Under the pieces are notes generated by a model, which worked only from the letters and a program-made list of their open reading frames with translations, did no database searches and was not told the origin of the DNA. Of a stretch of DNA of 64,000 nt, positions 17,556 through 26,765 are shown one piece after another. Made by a program: the position numbers and the translations under genes. Origin of the DNA: Ignavibacteria bacterium (GTDB lineage: Bacteria > Bacteroidota > Ignavibacteria > Ignavibacteriales > SURF-24); assembly GCA_025612375.1 (NCBI GenBank), contig JAAXKN010000006.1, positions 1 to 64,000 of the forward strand. Reading direction: 5' to 3'. Each line of letters begins with the position of its first letter. The stretch's first letter is position 1.

Positions 17556-20162
17556 TTATTTCATCATCATCATCTTCATCGATTTGGTAAAAGATCCTGC
17601 CTTAATTGTGTAAAGGTAAACTCCGCTTGCCACCTGCTGACCTGATTCGTTACGCCCCATCCAGGTTACCTCATAATGCCCGGCCTGCTTAAAGTCATTT
17701 ACCAGTTCAGCTACCTGTTTACCGGTCAGGTCATAAACCGTCACTTTAACATTTGCAGCCTCGGGGATCTGGTACTTAATTGTTGTTGAAGGATTAAACG
17801 GATTAGGATAATTCTGCATGAGGTTAAAGCTCACCGGAGACTTTGCGCCCTCATCTGCAATGTCTGTAGTTGTTGTCCACGGAGCCGAGAACATTCCCCT
17901 TCCGTGCGTTGCAGCAAAAATCCTGTTATCCGAGGCCCTGTAGTCCAGATCCGAAACCGATACGTTTGCCAGCCCCTCATTGTTCTGCACCCAGCTTATG
18001 CCCTGGTCGGCACTTGTGAATATGCCAAGGTCTGTTCCAACGGCAAGGCTATTGCTGTTTGCGGGATTTACCAGGATACAGTTAGCAGGAATGTTAGGAA
18101 GGTTTCCTGAGGTGTTCTTCCAGGTCTGTCCGTAATCCGTCGTCTTATAAACCTTCTGCCCGTCTGAATATCCGGAAAATACTACAAAAGCCGTTGCGGG
18201 GTCCTTTGGATCAATTGCAATTTTTCTTGCGTTAAGGTTAGGAAGCCCCGATCCCTTTTCGTTCCAGGTTTTCCCACCGTCTGCTGTCGAGCGTACAACG
18301 CCGTTTGAGCATCCGGCATATATTACGTCCGAATTCCCTTTGGCTATGGCCAATGTTGTGATCTTTGCGCCTGAAGAACCCGTACCGTCACCCGTAAGAT
18401 CCCCGCTTATTGTTGCCCAGGTTGAAGCACCGTTTGTAGTTTTATATACCCTGTATGTTCCTGCAACCAGGTTAGCCGGATTATTGGGATCAATCGTAAA
18501 AGGAGCTATAAATTCCACTCTGTCTGAAGTTCCCGCCCACTCGTCCGATCCTCCTGTCGGGATGCCGCTCATGGCCTTAACGTAACTGCGGCCCCCGTTT
18601 GTTGATTTATAAATTGCCAGGTCGACGTATTCCATATAAATGTTGTTAGGATTGTTATAATCCACTTCAACGGCACCTCCGTCACCACTGAGAATCTCAT
18701 ACCAGTCCGCCGTGCCGTCAGACTTCACTGTTCCGTTATCCTGAGCGCCGCCGTAGTATTTGTTTGCTGATGGATCGACGGCTCCGTAATAAAACTGCGT
18801 AATATAAAGGTCGTTGTTCAGGTCAGTCCAGGAAGTACCCTTGTTTGAGCTCTTAAATATACCGCCGTCAGTGCCCAGAAAAATATTGCTGCTGTTATTA
18901 GGATCTATTGCCATTGCATGATGATCGGCATGAACGTAGGCGTAGCCTGAATAAGTATACCAGTTGGTCTTCTGTGCCCAGCTCCTGCCGCCGTCGGTCG
19001 ATTTCCAGAAATCGAGCCCTCCTGCGTAAAGGGTGTTCGGATCCTGCGGATCAACGGCAATTATGTTATCGTACCACGCCTGATTGGAGGTGTAAGTTGA
19101 AGCTCCTGAAACCGACGGGCCAGGCACCTTCAGGCTGTCCCAGCTTGCCCCGCCGTCTTTTGTCATACGCATTATGCCTGCCGTGTTGTCAGAGAGTTTC
19201 ATGGCCGAAAGATAAACCACCTTTGGATTTGAAGCCGAGGCGGCAAGAACCGTGCGCCCGTTTCCCGGAGCCGTAAAAACCGGCTGGAAGGTTTTACCTG
19301 CATCCGCGCTCTCATAAACAGTAGCAGTGTTAAAAAGACCGAAGGCCACATAGATCCTGGACGGACTGTCATAGGAAATTACAATATCCGTGGCGTGAAC
19401 ACTTGAACTGTTAGGAAGGCCTGTTACAACTGTAAAGGTGTTTCCGCCGTCAGTTGATTTGAAAAGCCCTCTTCTTGTAGCTGCCCACAAAGTGTTTGTT
19501 GTTTTGTCAATTGCAAGCTTGTTGACATAATAAAAATCCTGCGTCAGTGTTGAGGCCAGGCGGTTCCATGATTTTCCCGCATCGGTGGATTTAAAAATCC
19601 CCTCTCCTCTTAACGCATCAATATTTGCATAGCCTTCCCCTGTGCCGGCATAAATAATATCCGGGTTGGAAGGATCCATTACCAGTGAGCCGATGGAAAG
19701 GTTTTCCATGTGATCATTAAGCGCAAACCAGTTTGTTCCTCCATTTGTTGTCTTCCAGATTCCGCCGGCAACAGAACCTGCATACATAACTGCCGGATCC
19801 TGAGGGTTAATTGCAATACTGCGTACCCTGCCTCCGATGTTGCGCGGCCCTAACTGGGTCCAGCTGAGAGTTGAAGCGGTTTTATTAAGCTGGAGATTAT
19901 TTTTATTTATCTGTTTCATCGCCTTCTCACGCCATTCAACAGGAATTTCTCCTGAAGGATAGGACCTCTGCCCATAGTACCATTCCAGCATTTTGTCAGC
20001 ATAACCGGGTATAGCCTCCTCTTCGCCTTCTCTTTCCTCCTCTATGCGCAGCTTACTGAATTCTTCGTTTGTAAAAACTTCCGGCTGCCTGAAATAAAGG
20101 AAGGATGATATAAGGCCTGCAGTTAAGAGAAAAGAGGCCAGAAAAACTTTATATTTCTTCAT
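17556..20162 (-). CDS. Secreted Asp-box (BNR/sortilin-like) repeat protein with type IX sorting domain
   Basis: The 868-residue protein has an N-terminal signal/anchor (residues 5-23), then a beta-propeller-like region built from at least 12 Asp-box repeats of the form S/T-x-D/N-x-G-x-T/S-W/F (for example STDAGKSW, STDGGNTF, TKDGGASW, STDGGRSW, TADGGKTW, TTDYGQTW, SADQGISW). Such repeats occur in sortilin/VPS10-type and sialidase-type propellers. Residues 785-868 are a type IX secretion sorting domain with NYPNPFNPSTTIKYQIP and the usual GQQVASGVYLY block. The protein is expected to be exported across the outer membrane. No active-site motif is visible, so binding or enzyme function is open. 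Confidence 0.85.
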   Translation of the reverse strand: MKKYKVFLASFLLTAGLISSFLYFRQPEVFTNEEFSKLRIEEEREGEEEAIPGYADKMLEWYYGQRSYPSGEIPVEWREKAMKQINKNNLQLNKTASTLSWTQLGPRNIGGRVRSIAINPQDPAVMYAGSVAGGIWKTTNGGTNWFALNDHMENLSIGSLVMDPSNPDIIYAGTGEGYANIDALRGEGIFKSTDAGKSWNRLASTLTQDFYYVNKLAIDKTTNTLWAATRRGLFKSTDGGNTFTVVTGLPNSSSVHATDIVISYDSPSRIYVAFGLFNTATVYESADAGKTFQPVFTAPGNGRTVLAASASNPKVVYLSAMKLSDNTAGIMRMTKDGGASWDSLKVPGPSVSGASTYTSNQAWYDNIIAVDPQDPNTLYAGGLDFWKSTDGGRSWAQKTNWYTYSGYAYVHADHHAMAIDPNNSSNIFLGTDGGIFKSSNKGTSWTDLNNDLYITQFYYGAVDPSANKYYGGAQDNGTVKSDGTADWYEILSGDGGAVEVDYNNPNNIYMEYVDLAIYKSTNGGRSYVKAMSGIPTGGSDEWAGTSDRVEFIAPFTIDPNNPANLVAGTYRVYKTTNGASTWATISGDLTGDGTGSSGAKITTLAIAKGNSDVIYAGCSNGVVRSTADGGKTWNEKGSGLPNLNARKIAIDPKDPATAFVVFSGYSDGQKVYKTTDYGQTWKNTSGNLPNIPANCILVNPANSNSLAVGTDLGIFTSADQGISWVQNNEGLANVSVSDLDYRASDNRIFAATHGRGMFSAPWTTTTDIADEGAKSPVSFNLMQNYPNPFNPSTTIKYQIPEAANVKVTVYDLTGKQVAELVNDFKQAGHYEVTWMGRNESGQQVASGVYLYTIKAGSFTKSMKMMMMK

Positions 20163-20185
20163 ATATAATTTCCAATTTGTGTTAT

Positions 20186-20662
20186 TTATTTACCGGTCTT
20201 TTTGGCATCCAGTACTTCATAAACGACCCATTTATTATCCTGAGTCAGACCCACCCTCGCCCGGAAGGTGCTTCCCGGCATTAAGTCTTTAAGCTCCATC
20301 AGCTTCCTGTTTTTGTCTATCGGTTTTATCTCTTTTCCATCCATGGAAAAACCCGGTTGCATCCGGTATGTCTCACCCTTGACGGCGAGGCTTTCAAATG
20401 CCCCGTCATCTTCAACGTCTTTAACCAGAACTGTTAGTGTAAAGTTATCATCACCTTCAGGCCTGACATGCAGGACTTCAGCCGTTATAACCGAGCTGTT
20501 CTCCTGAATGACCGTTTTAATGCCGCCAGACTGCTTGCCGAGTGAATCGGTTTGCGGGGCATTTTGCACCTGCTTACTCCCGGTGTCCGGCTTGCTGCTG
20601 CTGCAGGCTGAAAAAATTAAAAGAGATAAAACCATAAAAATGGTTGGAATTCTGAGGCTCAT
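20186..20662 (-). CDS. Lipoprotein of unknown function
   Basis: I start this gene at the ATG at 20662 (158 residues) because AAAGGA stands six nt upstream and the new N-terminus is a lipoprotein signal with lipobox FSAC. A longer frame back to 20758 would put 32 extra residues before the signal. The mature part (about 135 residues) has a linker rich in Ser, Gln and Lys and a C-terminal domain with VITAEVLHVRPEGDDNFTLTVLVKDV, suggesting a small beta-barrel, perhaps OB-like. It lies upstream of the Asp-box protein with a 23-nt gap, so the two are probably co-transcribed. Confidence 0.72.
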   Translation of the reverse strand: MSLRIPTIFMVLSLLIFSACSSSKPDTGSKQVQNAPQTDSLGKQSGGIKTVIQENSSVITAEVLHVRPEGDDNFTLTVLVKDVEDDGAFESLAVKGETYRMQPGFSMDGKEIKPIDKNRKLMELKDLMPGSTFRARVGLTQDNKWVVYEVLDAKKTGK

Positions 20663-20908
20663 AGCATCCTTTTTTAAGGCACTAATGCTTAACAAAAGAC
20701 AAAAGTTCATAAAGCTGCCAAAACCGCCCGCAATTTCTTTAATATTTTTGTAAAACAAAGTGCCAAAATTTTACTCTGCGGCAGGTTTCACCCGGGGCGA
20801 TTTATTTTTCCGGCATTCAAGGAAAGCAGAATAATTAGCCCAGAAATATTTATTAACCACTCCCTTTTTCTTATATTTAGGTAACTTTAACAAAATCGTG
20901 AGGACCTA

Positions 20909-22102
20909 ATGGCAAAATTCGACCTGGAAAAAGTTCAGGACATACTGAAAAAAATGAACTTTGATGCGTGGCTGTTTTATGACTTCAGAGGCTCCAACTC
21001 TCTGGCCCATGAAATACTTAATGTTTCTCCCGAAGCTCACCTGACCAGGAGATTCTTTTATCTTATCCCTAAGGATGGAACACCGGTTAAGATTGTAAAC
21101 GGAATTGAAGCTTTCCACCTTGATCACCTGCCGGGTAAAAAGCTCACCTATTCCAGCCATGCCTCCCTGGATAAGCATTTAAGAGATACACTTTCTGGGC
21201 TCAAAACCGTTGCCATGGAGTACTCTCCGATGAATGCTATTCCTTACGTATCAAAGGTTGATGCCGGTACAATAGAGTACCTGAGGACGTTTAACATCGA
21301 CATCAAAAGCTCGGGCGACCTGATCTCGATGTTCGGCGCACTCTGGAGCCCGGAGCAGTTCGAAGAGAACAAAACCGCAGCCCGCGCTCTTTATGAAATT
21401 GTAAGACAGGCATTTAATTTCATTAAGGAAAAAACTGCCACTAACTCGAAGGTAAATGAATTCGACGTCCAGCAGTTCATCATGAACGAGTTTAAGAAAA
21501 GAAATATGGTTACCGATTCGGATGCCATTGTTGCAGTTAATGAAAACAGCGCAAACCCGCACTATGCCCCGGACTCAGGCGTGCATAAGGATATAAACAA
21601 GGGCGACTTTGTTTTAATAGACCTCTGGGCTAAGATGAATACCCCACAGGCTGTAATGGCTGACATTACATGGGTCGGCTATATGGGGCAGGAAGTACCT
21701 GAAAAATACACTAAAATCTTTAACATAGTTGCCCGCGCCCGCGACGCCGCCTTCAGTCTTGTTGAAGAGCGCTTTAAGGATGGCCGTGAGGTCCGCGGAT
21801 TTGAGGTGGATGACGCGGCCCGCAGCGTCATTAAAGAGGCCGGATACGGAGACTACTTTATACACAGGACAGGGCACTCAATTACAACTGAAACCCACGG
21901 GTCGGGCGCACATATGGATAACTTTGAAACCCGTGATGAAAGGCTTATTCTGCCTTCGACGTCGTTTTCAATTGAACCCGGGATTTACCTCACGGGAGAT
22001 TTCGGCGTTAGATGCGAAATTGACGTCTATATTTCCCCCTCGGGCGATGTTATAGCTACCGGAGAGGAAAGACAGAGAGAAATCGTCCCTATACTCAAAT
22101 AA
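20909..22102 (+). CDS. M24 family metallopeptidase (Xaa-Pro aminopeptidase-like)
   Basis: The 397-residue protein has a creatinase-type N-terminal domain (about residues 1-165) and a pita-bread catalytic domain. All five metal ligands of the family are visible in order: Asp in FVLIDLWAK, Asp in VMADITW, His in HRTGHSI, Glu in FSIEPGIYL and Glu in RCEIDVYI. The likely reaction is removal of an N-terminal residue ahead of proline, though related members have other substrates. No signal peptide is seen, so it acts in the cytosol. The ribosome binding site is GAGG, six nt before the ATG. Confidence 0.88.
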   Translation: MAKFDLEKVQDILKKMNFDAWLFYDFRGSNSLAHEILNVSPEAHLTRRFFYLIPKDGTPVKIVNGIEAFHLDHLPGKKLTYSSHASLDKHLRDTLSGLKTVAMEYSPMNAIPYVSKVDAGTIEYLRTFNIDIKSSGDLISMFGALWSPEQFEENKTAARALYEIVRQAFNFIKEKTATNSKVNEFDVQQFIMNEFKKRNMVTDSDAIVAVNENSANPHYAPDSGVHKDINKGDFVLIDLWAKMNTPQAVMADITWVGYMGQEVPEKYTKIFNIVARARDAAFSLVEERFKDGREVRGFEVDDAARSVIKEAGYGDYFIHRTGHSITTETHGSGAHMDNFETRDERLILPSTSFSIEPGIYLTGDFGVRCEIDVYISPSGDVIATGEERQREIVPILK

Positions 22103-22116
22103 CCCCTTTTTCAGGT

Positions 22117-22158
22117 CCTGAAGCCCGCCGGTTTAGGGCTTCAGGGCTGCCCTTTTTC
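22117..22158 (+). terminator. Terminator hairpin after the M24 peptidase gene
   Basis: A perfect 10-bp stem, CCTGAAGCCC (22117-22126) with GGGCTTCAGG (22136-22145), is followed a few bases later by a T-rich run. The distance from stem to T-run is longer than ideal, so efficiency is uncertain. Confidence 0.7.
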
Positions 22159-22313
22159 TCTTTCCAGATCCTTTTTTAGCCTCACCGGGAACTTTATGCA
22201 AATTTATTGCGTAATATTTTTAAGATATTTTCGTAATTTTGTAGAAAAATTTTGAACTATTCAGCCTGAAAAAGGACATTCAGCCCTTTGGGCAAATTGA
22301 AATTTATGAGGAT

Positions 22314-25175
22314 TTGATGTTATCCGGGAAATATTTAGAACTCCATAAGCTCCTGCTCGAGAAGATTCCTGAAGACAGGATGTTTTCAGACGACCTTCGT
22401 ACACTTGCCTATGGAACAGACGCCAGTTTCTACAGACTTATTCCAAAGCTGGTCGTAAAAGTAGATACTGAAGAAGAAGTAATTTTAATATTAAAGCACT
22501 GCAGGCGCCTTGGCATATCTGTCACTTTCCGCGCCGCAGGCACAAGCCTTTCCGGGCAGTCCATCTCCGACAGCGTCCTGGTCGTGCTTGGCACTAAATG
22601 GAAACACTTCCATATAAATCACGACGCCTCAGAGATAAGGCTCCAGGTCGGAATCATTGGCGCTCACGCCAACGTATTCCTGGCTCCTTATAAAAAGAAA
22701 ATTGGGCCCGATCCGGCTTCCATTAATTCGGCCATGATCGGGGGCATTGCAGCAAACAATGCAAGCGGCATGTGCTGCGGCACTTCGCAGAACAGCTACA
22801 GGACACTGGCCGGAATGAAAATCATTTTCTATGACGGAAGCCTGCTGGATACCAACAACCCCGAAAGCAGAAAGAAGTTTGCCGAATCGCACACTGAAAT
22901 GATTTCCGCTGTCTGTGCGCTCTCAAAAAAGGTCAAGGAAAACGCGGCCCTTTCTGAACGCATAAGAAGCAAATTCAAGATGAAGAACACCACAGGCTAC
23001 AGCCTGAATGCCCTTACTGATTTTGACGACCCTATAGATATTATACAGCACCTCATGATAGGCTCCGAGGGAACACTAGGCTTTATCTCCGAAGTAAATT
23101 ACTATACCGTTCCCGAAATGAGCAATAAGGCCACTTCACTTATGCTTTTCCCCGATGCCGTTACGGCATGCAAGGCAGTCGAGATACTGAAGACTTCAAA
23201 GGTCGAAGCCGTGGAACTCATGGACAGGGCTTCGCTGCGCTCGGTTGAGGATAAAGAAGGTATGCCCCCTTATCTTAAATCACTTGGCGCTGAAGTTGCC
23301 TCACTGCTAGTTGAAACAAGAGCCGGCGACGCTGAGAGCCTTTCAGGGCAGATTGCTGAAATTAAAGAAGCCCTTAAGGACCTGCCCAAGGTTATGCCGC
23401 TTGAGTTTACCCAGGACGAAAAAGAGTTCAAAAAACTCTGGGACATAAGAAAAGGACTCTTCCCTTCTGTAGGCGCAATGAGGAAGATCGGAACTACGGT
23501 AATTATTGAGGACGTATGCTTCCCTATCAGCCGCCTTGCCGAGGCAACAGCCGACCTGCAGGAACTGTTCAAAAAACATGGGTATTACGACGCCATTATC
23601 TTCGGCCACGCACTGGAGGGCAACCTCCACTTTGTCTTTAAGCAGGGTTTTAATTCAGAGGCTGAAATCAACCGCTATAAAAACCTGATTGATGACGTCA
23701 CAAATATGGTGGTTAAGAAATATGACGGCGCTCTGAAGGCTGAACACGGCACCGGACGTAATATGGCACCCTTTGTGGAGCTCGAATGGGGACATGAAGC
23801 CTTTGGCCTTATGAAGGAAATTAAGAGCATCTTCGATCCGGATAACATCATAAATCCGGGCGTGATACTGAACAACGATGCTGAGGCCCATATAAAAAAC
23901 CTAAAGCCTCTTCCGGCAGCAAATTCCATAGTTGATAAATGCATTGAGTGCGGATTCTGCGAAATCAACTGCCCTTCAAGAGATCTTACAATTACACCCC
24001 GGCAGAGGATTGTTGTCTGGCGTGAAATTGCCCGCCTCAAGGAAACGGGCGAGGATCCGGCAAGGCGCGCAGCCCTTATTGACCAGTACGACTACGACGG
24101 CAACCAGACCTGCGCTACAGACGGGCTTTGCGCCACGAGCTGTCCGGTAAACATTAATACTGGCAACCTGGTAAAAGAGCTAAGAGCTGAAAATGCCTCC
24201 CCCACTGCACAGGGCATTGCCAGCGTGCTTTCATCCTCCATGAACCAGGTGACGGCAGGAATGAAACTGGGACTCAACGTCGTAAACGGCCTGCATACGG
24301 TTCTGGGTACTTCAATAATGCAGGGAGCCTCAGACGTTTTAAGGAAGGTCTCAGGAGGCAGAATACCAATGTGGAACCGTTATATGCCAAAAGGAGCCGA
24401 CAAAATAATTATCCCTCAAAGCTCAAACGGATCAGAACTTAAGGTCGTATACTTCCCGAGCTGTATTAACAGATCGATGGGCGTCTCCAAGGGAAGTGAA
24501 AATAAAGACTCACTTACCACCCGGACTGTCTCGCTTCTTAACAAGGCAGGCTACGAGGTAATTTATCCGAAGAATCTTACAAACCTTTGCTGCGGAATGG
24601 CATTTGCAAGCAAGGGCTTTAAAAAGCAGGGTGATAAAAAATCCAATGAGCTTCTGGAAGCATTACTTGAAGCCTCAGATAACGGAAAATTCCCTATACT
24701 TTTCGATATGAGCCCATGCCTTTACAGGATGAAGGAATATTTAAGCCAGCACCAGGGACAAGAGCCCTTAAAGATATACGAGCCGGTAGAATTTATTGAC
24801 GAATTCCTCACAGACAAGCTCAGCTTCACAAAGACAAAGGAAAAAATTGCCATTCACTCCACGTGCAGCTCAACGAAGATGGGGCTCAATGGAAAGCTTA
24901 AGAAAGTAGCCGAAATGTGTTCTGAAGAAGTTGTTGTCCCCCACGGCGTCGGATGCTGCGGATGGGCCGGCGACCGAGGCTTTACCTATCCTGAACTTAA
25001 CGCCTCTGCCCTGAGAAACCTCAAGGGCGGCCTGCCTGATGACTGCCGCCACGGATACTCAACAAGCAGGACCTGCGAAATCGGATTATCCGTGCATAGC
25101 GGAATTAGTTATGAATCTATCATATACCTTGTGGATAATTGCACTGAACCTATAGAAAAAAAGCATAACTCTTAA
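22314..25175 (+). CDS. FAD-binding and iron-sulphur oxidoreductase (D-lactate dehydrogenase/glycolate oxidase type)
   Basis: The 953 residues join in one chain what GlcD and GlcF do in two. An FAD-binding PCMH domain comes first (FRAAGTSLSGQS near residue 71, IGGIAANNASGMCCG near 142), then an FAD-oxidase C domain ending with AEHGTGRNMAPFVELEWG near 475. Two 4Fe-4S ligand sets follow (CIECGFCEINCP and CATDGLCATSCP, residues 541-610), and finally two cysteine-rich CCG-type domains (NLCCGMAF and GVGCCGWAGDRG). This is the layout of the Dld-II type D-lactate dehydrogenase, which passes electrons from a 2-hydroxy acid to the respiratory chain. D-lactate is the best guess; glycolate or D-2-hydroxyglutarate is possible. 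Confidence 0.88.
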   Translation: MMLSGKYLELHKLLLEKIPEDRMFSDDLRTLAYGTDASFYRLIPKLVVKVDTEEEVILILKHCRRLGISVTFRAAGTSLSGQSISDSVLVVLGTKWKHFHINHDASEIRLQVGIIGAHANVFLAPYKKKIGPDPASINSAMIGGIAANNASGMCCGTSQNSYRTLAGMKIIFYDGSLLDTNNPESRKKFAESHTEMISAVCALSKKVKENAALSERIRSKFKMKNTTGYSLNALTDFDDPIDIIQHLMIGSEGTLGFISEVNYYTVPEMSNKATSLMLFPDAVTACKAVEILKTSKVEAVELMDRASLRSVEDKEGMPPYLKSLGAEVASLLVETRAGDAESLSGQIAEIKEALKDLPKVMPLEFTQDEKEFKKLWDIRKGLFPSVGAMRKIGTTVIIEDVCFPISRLAEATADLQELFKKHGYYDAIIFGHALEGNLHFVFKQGFNSEAEINRYKNLIDDVTNMVVKKYDGALKAEHGTGRNMAPFVELEWGHEAFGLMKEIKSIFDPDNIINPGVILNNDAEAHIKNLKPLPAANSIVDKCIECGFCEINCPSRDLTITPRQRIVVWREIARLKETGEDPARRAALIDQYDYDGNQTCATDGLCATSCPVNINTGNLVKELRAENASPTAQGIASVLSSSMNQVTAGMKLGLNVVNGLHTVLGTSIMQGASDVLRKVSGGRIPMWNRYMPKGADKIIIPQSSNGSELKVVYFPSCINRSMGVSKGSENKDSLTTRTVSLLNKAGYEVIYPKNLTNLCCGMAFASKGFKKQGDKKSNELLEALLEASDNGKFPILFDMSPCLYRMKEYLSQHQGQEPLKIYEPVEFIDEFLTDKLSFTKTKEKIAIHSTCSSTKMGLNGKLKKVAEMCSEEVVVPHGVGCCGWAGDRGFTYPELNASALRNLKGGLPDDCRHGYSTSRTCEIGLSVHSGISYESIIYLVDNCTEPIEKKHNS

Positions 25176-25192
25176 AAAGAGTCATGCTTTTT
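25157..25192. terminator. Bidirectional terminator whose loop holds the upstream stop codon
   Basis: A 16-bp stem with a single mismatch (25158-25173 with 25177-25192) has a 3-nt loop, a T-run on the plus side and seven A at 25156-25162, giving a T-run on the minus side too. The TAA of the FAD/Fe-S oxidoreductase gene (25173-25175) lies at the loop. It can serve both convergent genes. Confidence 0.88.
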
Positions 25193-25210
25193 ATCTTCAC
25201 TTATATTTCT

Positions 25211-25242
25211 AAAGCATAGCTTTTAAGCTATGCTTTTTTTTT
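25211..25242 (+). terminator. Second, tandem terminator hairpin
   Basis: A perfect 12-bp stem (AAAGCATAGCTT at 25211-25222 with its complement at 25225-25236) with a 2-nt loop runs into eight or more T. The stop codon of the opposite-strand B12 protein gene (25223-25225) lies in this loop. The arms share the AAAGCAT core with the hairpin just upstream. Confidence 0.85.
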
Positions 25243-25885
25243 CGGCTTTCGATCTTTCCTTAATAAATTTCTCAAGCTCCTTCAAATTCGGGATGTACTT
25301 TACATTGTAGTACTGCTCTAAAAAGTCGGGGCTGTTTTCCTTGAAAGCCTGTCCCCCCACAATAATCTCAAGCTGCGGGAATTCCTTCTTAACGCTTTCA
25401 ATCATGTCTGTGAGCCTGACAACATTCAGGTAAAGGCTCATGGACAAAGCCAGAAGGTCCGGCTGTTTTTCATTTATAAGCTTAAAGAGTTCAGTTTCCT
25501 TGGTATTGGCTCCAAGGCAGTAAGCTTCCCAGCCCTGCAATTCAAAAACATCAGCAACCATTTTGGCGCCCACCTGATGAAATTCCTTGGGAACGCAAGC
25601 TACAATAACTTTTTTTCCTATCTTTTCCGGTGCCGAGACTACCGGGTAAGTATAACTCATCAGGCATTCGGTAATTGTTGTGGCCATGTGTTCGGTGGCC
25701 CCGCAGATTTTATTGTTCTCCCAGAGCTTCCCGACGCGTTCGAGTGAACGCTGAAAAAGCCTCTCATATAATTCTTTTGGATCAACCTTATTTTCAATAA
25801 GGTGAGCTACTATGGCCGAACACTTTGGTTTATCTCCCTCCAGCAGGCATGAAAGATACTCTAAAAAAATTACTTCGCTAATCAT
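25223..25885 (-). CDS. Stand-alone B12-binding protein with CarH-type Wx9EH motif
   Basis: The 220-residue protein has a helical cap (residues 1-85) and a B12-binding Rossmann domain (about 90-215). The cap carries Trp55, then nine residues, then Glu65-His66: this is the Wx9EH motif that in CarH-type proteins surrounds the upper axial face of adenosylcobalamin and makes them light sensors. The B12 domain carries ExHxxG at residues 101-106, with His103 as the probable lower ligand, and later LSMSLYLN and VGGQAF. No MerR-type DNA-binding domain is present; the N-terminus starts directly with the cap. It may sense light or B12 and act through a partner. Other cobalamin-dependent roles remain possible. 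Confidence 0.85.
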   Translation of the reverse strand: MISEVIFLEYLSCLLEGDKPKCSAIVAHLIENKVDPKELYERLFQRSLERVGKLWENNKICGATEHMATTITECLMSYTYPVVSAPEKIGKKVIVACVPKEFHQVGAKMVADVFELQGWEAYCLGANTKETELFKLINEKQPDLLALSMSLYLNVVRLTDMIESVKKEFPQLEIIVGGQAFKENSPDFLEQYYNVKYIPNLKELEKFIKERSKAEKKSIA

Positions 25886-26207
25886 AATACCGTCATATTG
25901 TTATCAAATTAAAGTTTGTTGCTTAAAATTACCTGGCTTAACTCCATTTCCCTGATTAAAGTTCATTGAAGTCTAAAAATAGTTTATTTTCCCCTATTTT
26001 CACAGCAAAACTACTCAAAAAGCCTTCATAATATAAACAACAGATAAAAAAAATTTTTAATTCCCGTTTCCCGAAGGAATAATTAATATTAATGATTCCC
26101 TCCTCCCAGCCTTAAAAACATAAAGGGCAGAAAGTTTTTACCTGTCTGCCCTTTTAGATTAAAGCTTAACTTTATTCAGAACCCATTATGCTAGATTTTC
26201 TCTTTGC
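25886..26207. other. Intergenic region between the B12-protein gene and ppa
   Basis: This 322-bp stretch must hold the promoter of the minus-strand B12-binding protein gene at its left end. Its right part holds the ppa terminator and one copy of a 17-bp tandem repeat. I see no further gene, RNA or cobalamin riboswitch-like conserved box in it. Confidence 0.6.
26113..26154 (-). terminator. Terminator after ppa
   Basis: A 10-bp stem, AAAGGGCAGA (26122-26131) with TCTGCCCTTT (26145-26154), has a 13-nt loop and leads on the minus strand to a short T-rich run. It is placed about 54 nt after the ppa stop. Confidence 0.78.
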
Positions 26208-26224
26208 CTAGATTTTCTCTTTGC
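26191..26224. repeat. 17-bp tandem duplication across the ppa stop codon
   Basis: CTAGATTTTCTCTTTGC occurs twice back to back (26191-26207 and 26208-26224). The right copy encodes the last residues and stop of ppa; the left copy lies just after it and is out of frame. It looks like a recent small duplication. Confidence 0.9.
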
Positions 26225-26765
26225 TGTGCAGTTCCCCGTATGTCCTGTTGTAAAGACTGATGCTTTCGTTAATTACCCTGTAGGCCTCCTCGCGCCCGAA
26301 GAAGTGCTCCACGACCACGTTCTTATGCTCATTTTTCTTGTAATCTTCAAAGAAGCGCCTGAGCTCAACAACTGTGTGCGGGGGAAGTTCCGAGATGTCA
26401 TTAATATAGTTAACAGACATGTCGTTTTTTGCCACAGCAATAATTTTATCATCCCTCTCGTTTTCGTCCACCATGTGCATTACGCCTATTACCTTCGCGT
26501 CAACTATACACATAGGGTCGACCTCAATTGAACAGATGACCAGTATGTCCAGCGGATCCCTGTCATCGCAATAGGTCTGCGGAATAAAACCGTAGTTGGC
26601 CGGGTAATGAACAGATGAGAACAAAACGCGGTCGAGCCTTAAGAGTCCGCTTTCCTTGTCAAGCTCATACTTGCCTTTACTTCCCATGGGAATTTCAATT
26701 ATGCTTCTTACAAACTGAGGTGCGTGCTCCCCCAGATTTACATCGTGCCATGGATTGACATTCAT
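26208..26765 (-). CDS. ppa: Inorganic pyrophosphatase (family I)
   Basis: The enzyme hydrolyses pyrophosphate to phosphate and pulls biosynthetic reactions forward. The 185 residues contain the family I elements: [13 protein letters not shown] near residue 28, [12 protein letters not shown] near 54, and the metal-binding signature DDRDPLDIL at about 67-75, with a further Asp in EIDVDAKVIG-like [13 protein letters not shown]. The length is normal for a bacterial enzyme. The gene stands alone, facing away from the TonB operon. Confidence 0.95.
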   Translation of the reverse strand: MNVNPWHDVNLGEHAPQFVRSIIEIPMGSKGKYELDKESGLLRLDRVLFSSVHYPANYGFIPQTYCDDRDPLDILVICSIEVDPMCIVDAKVIGVMHMVDENERDDKIIAVAKNDMSVNYINDISELPPHTVVELRRFFEDYKKNEHKNVVVEHFFGREEAYRVINESISLYNRTYGELHSKEKI

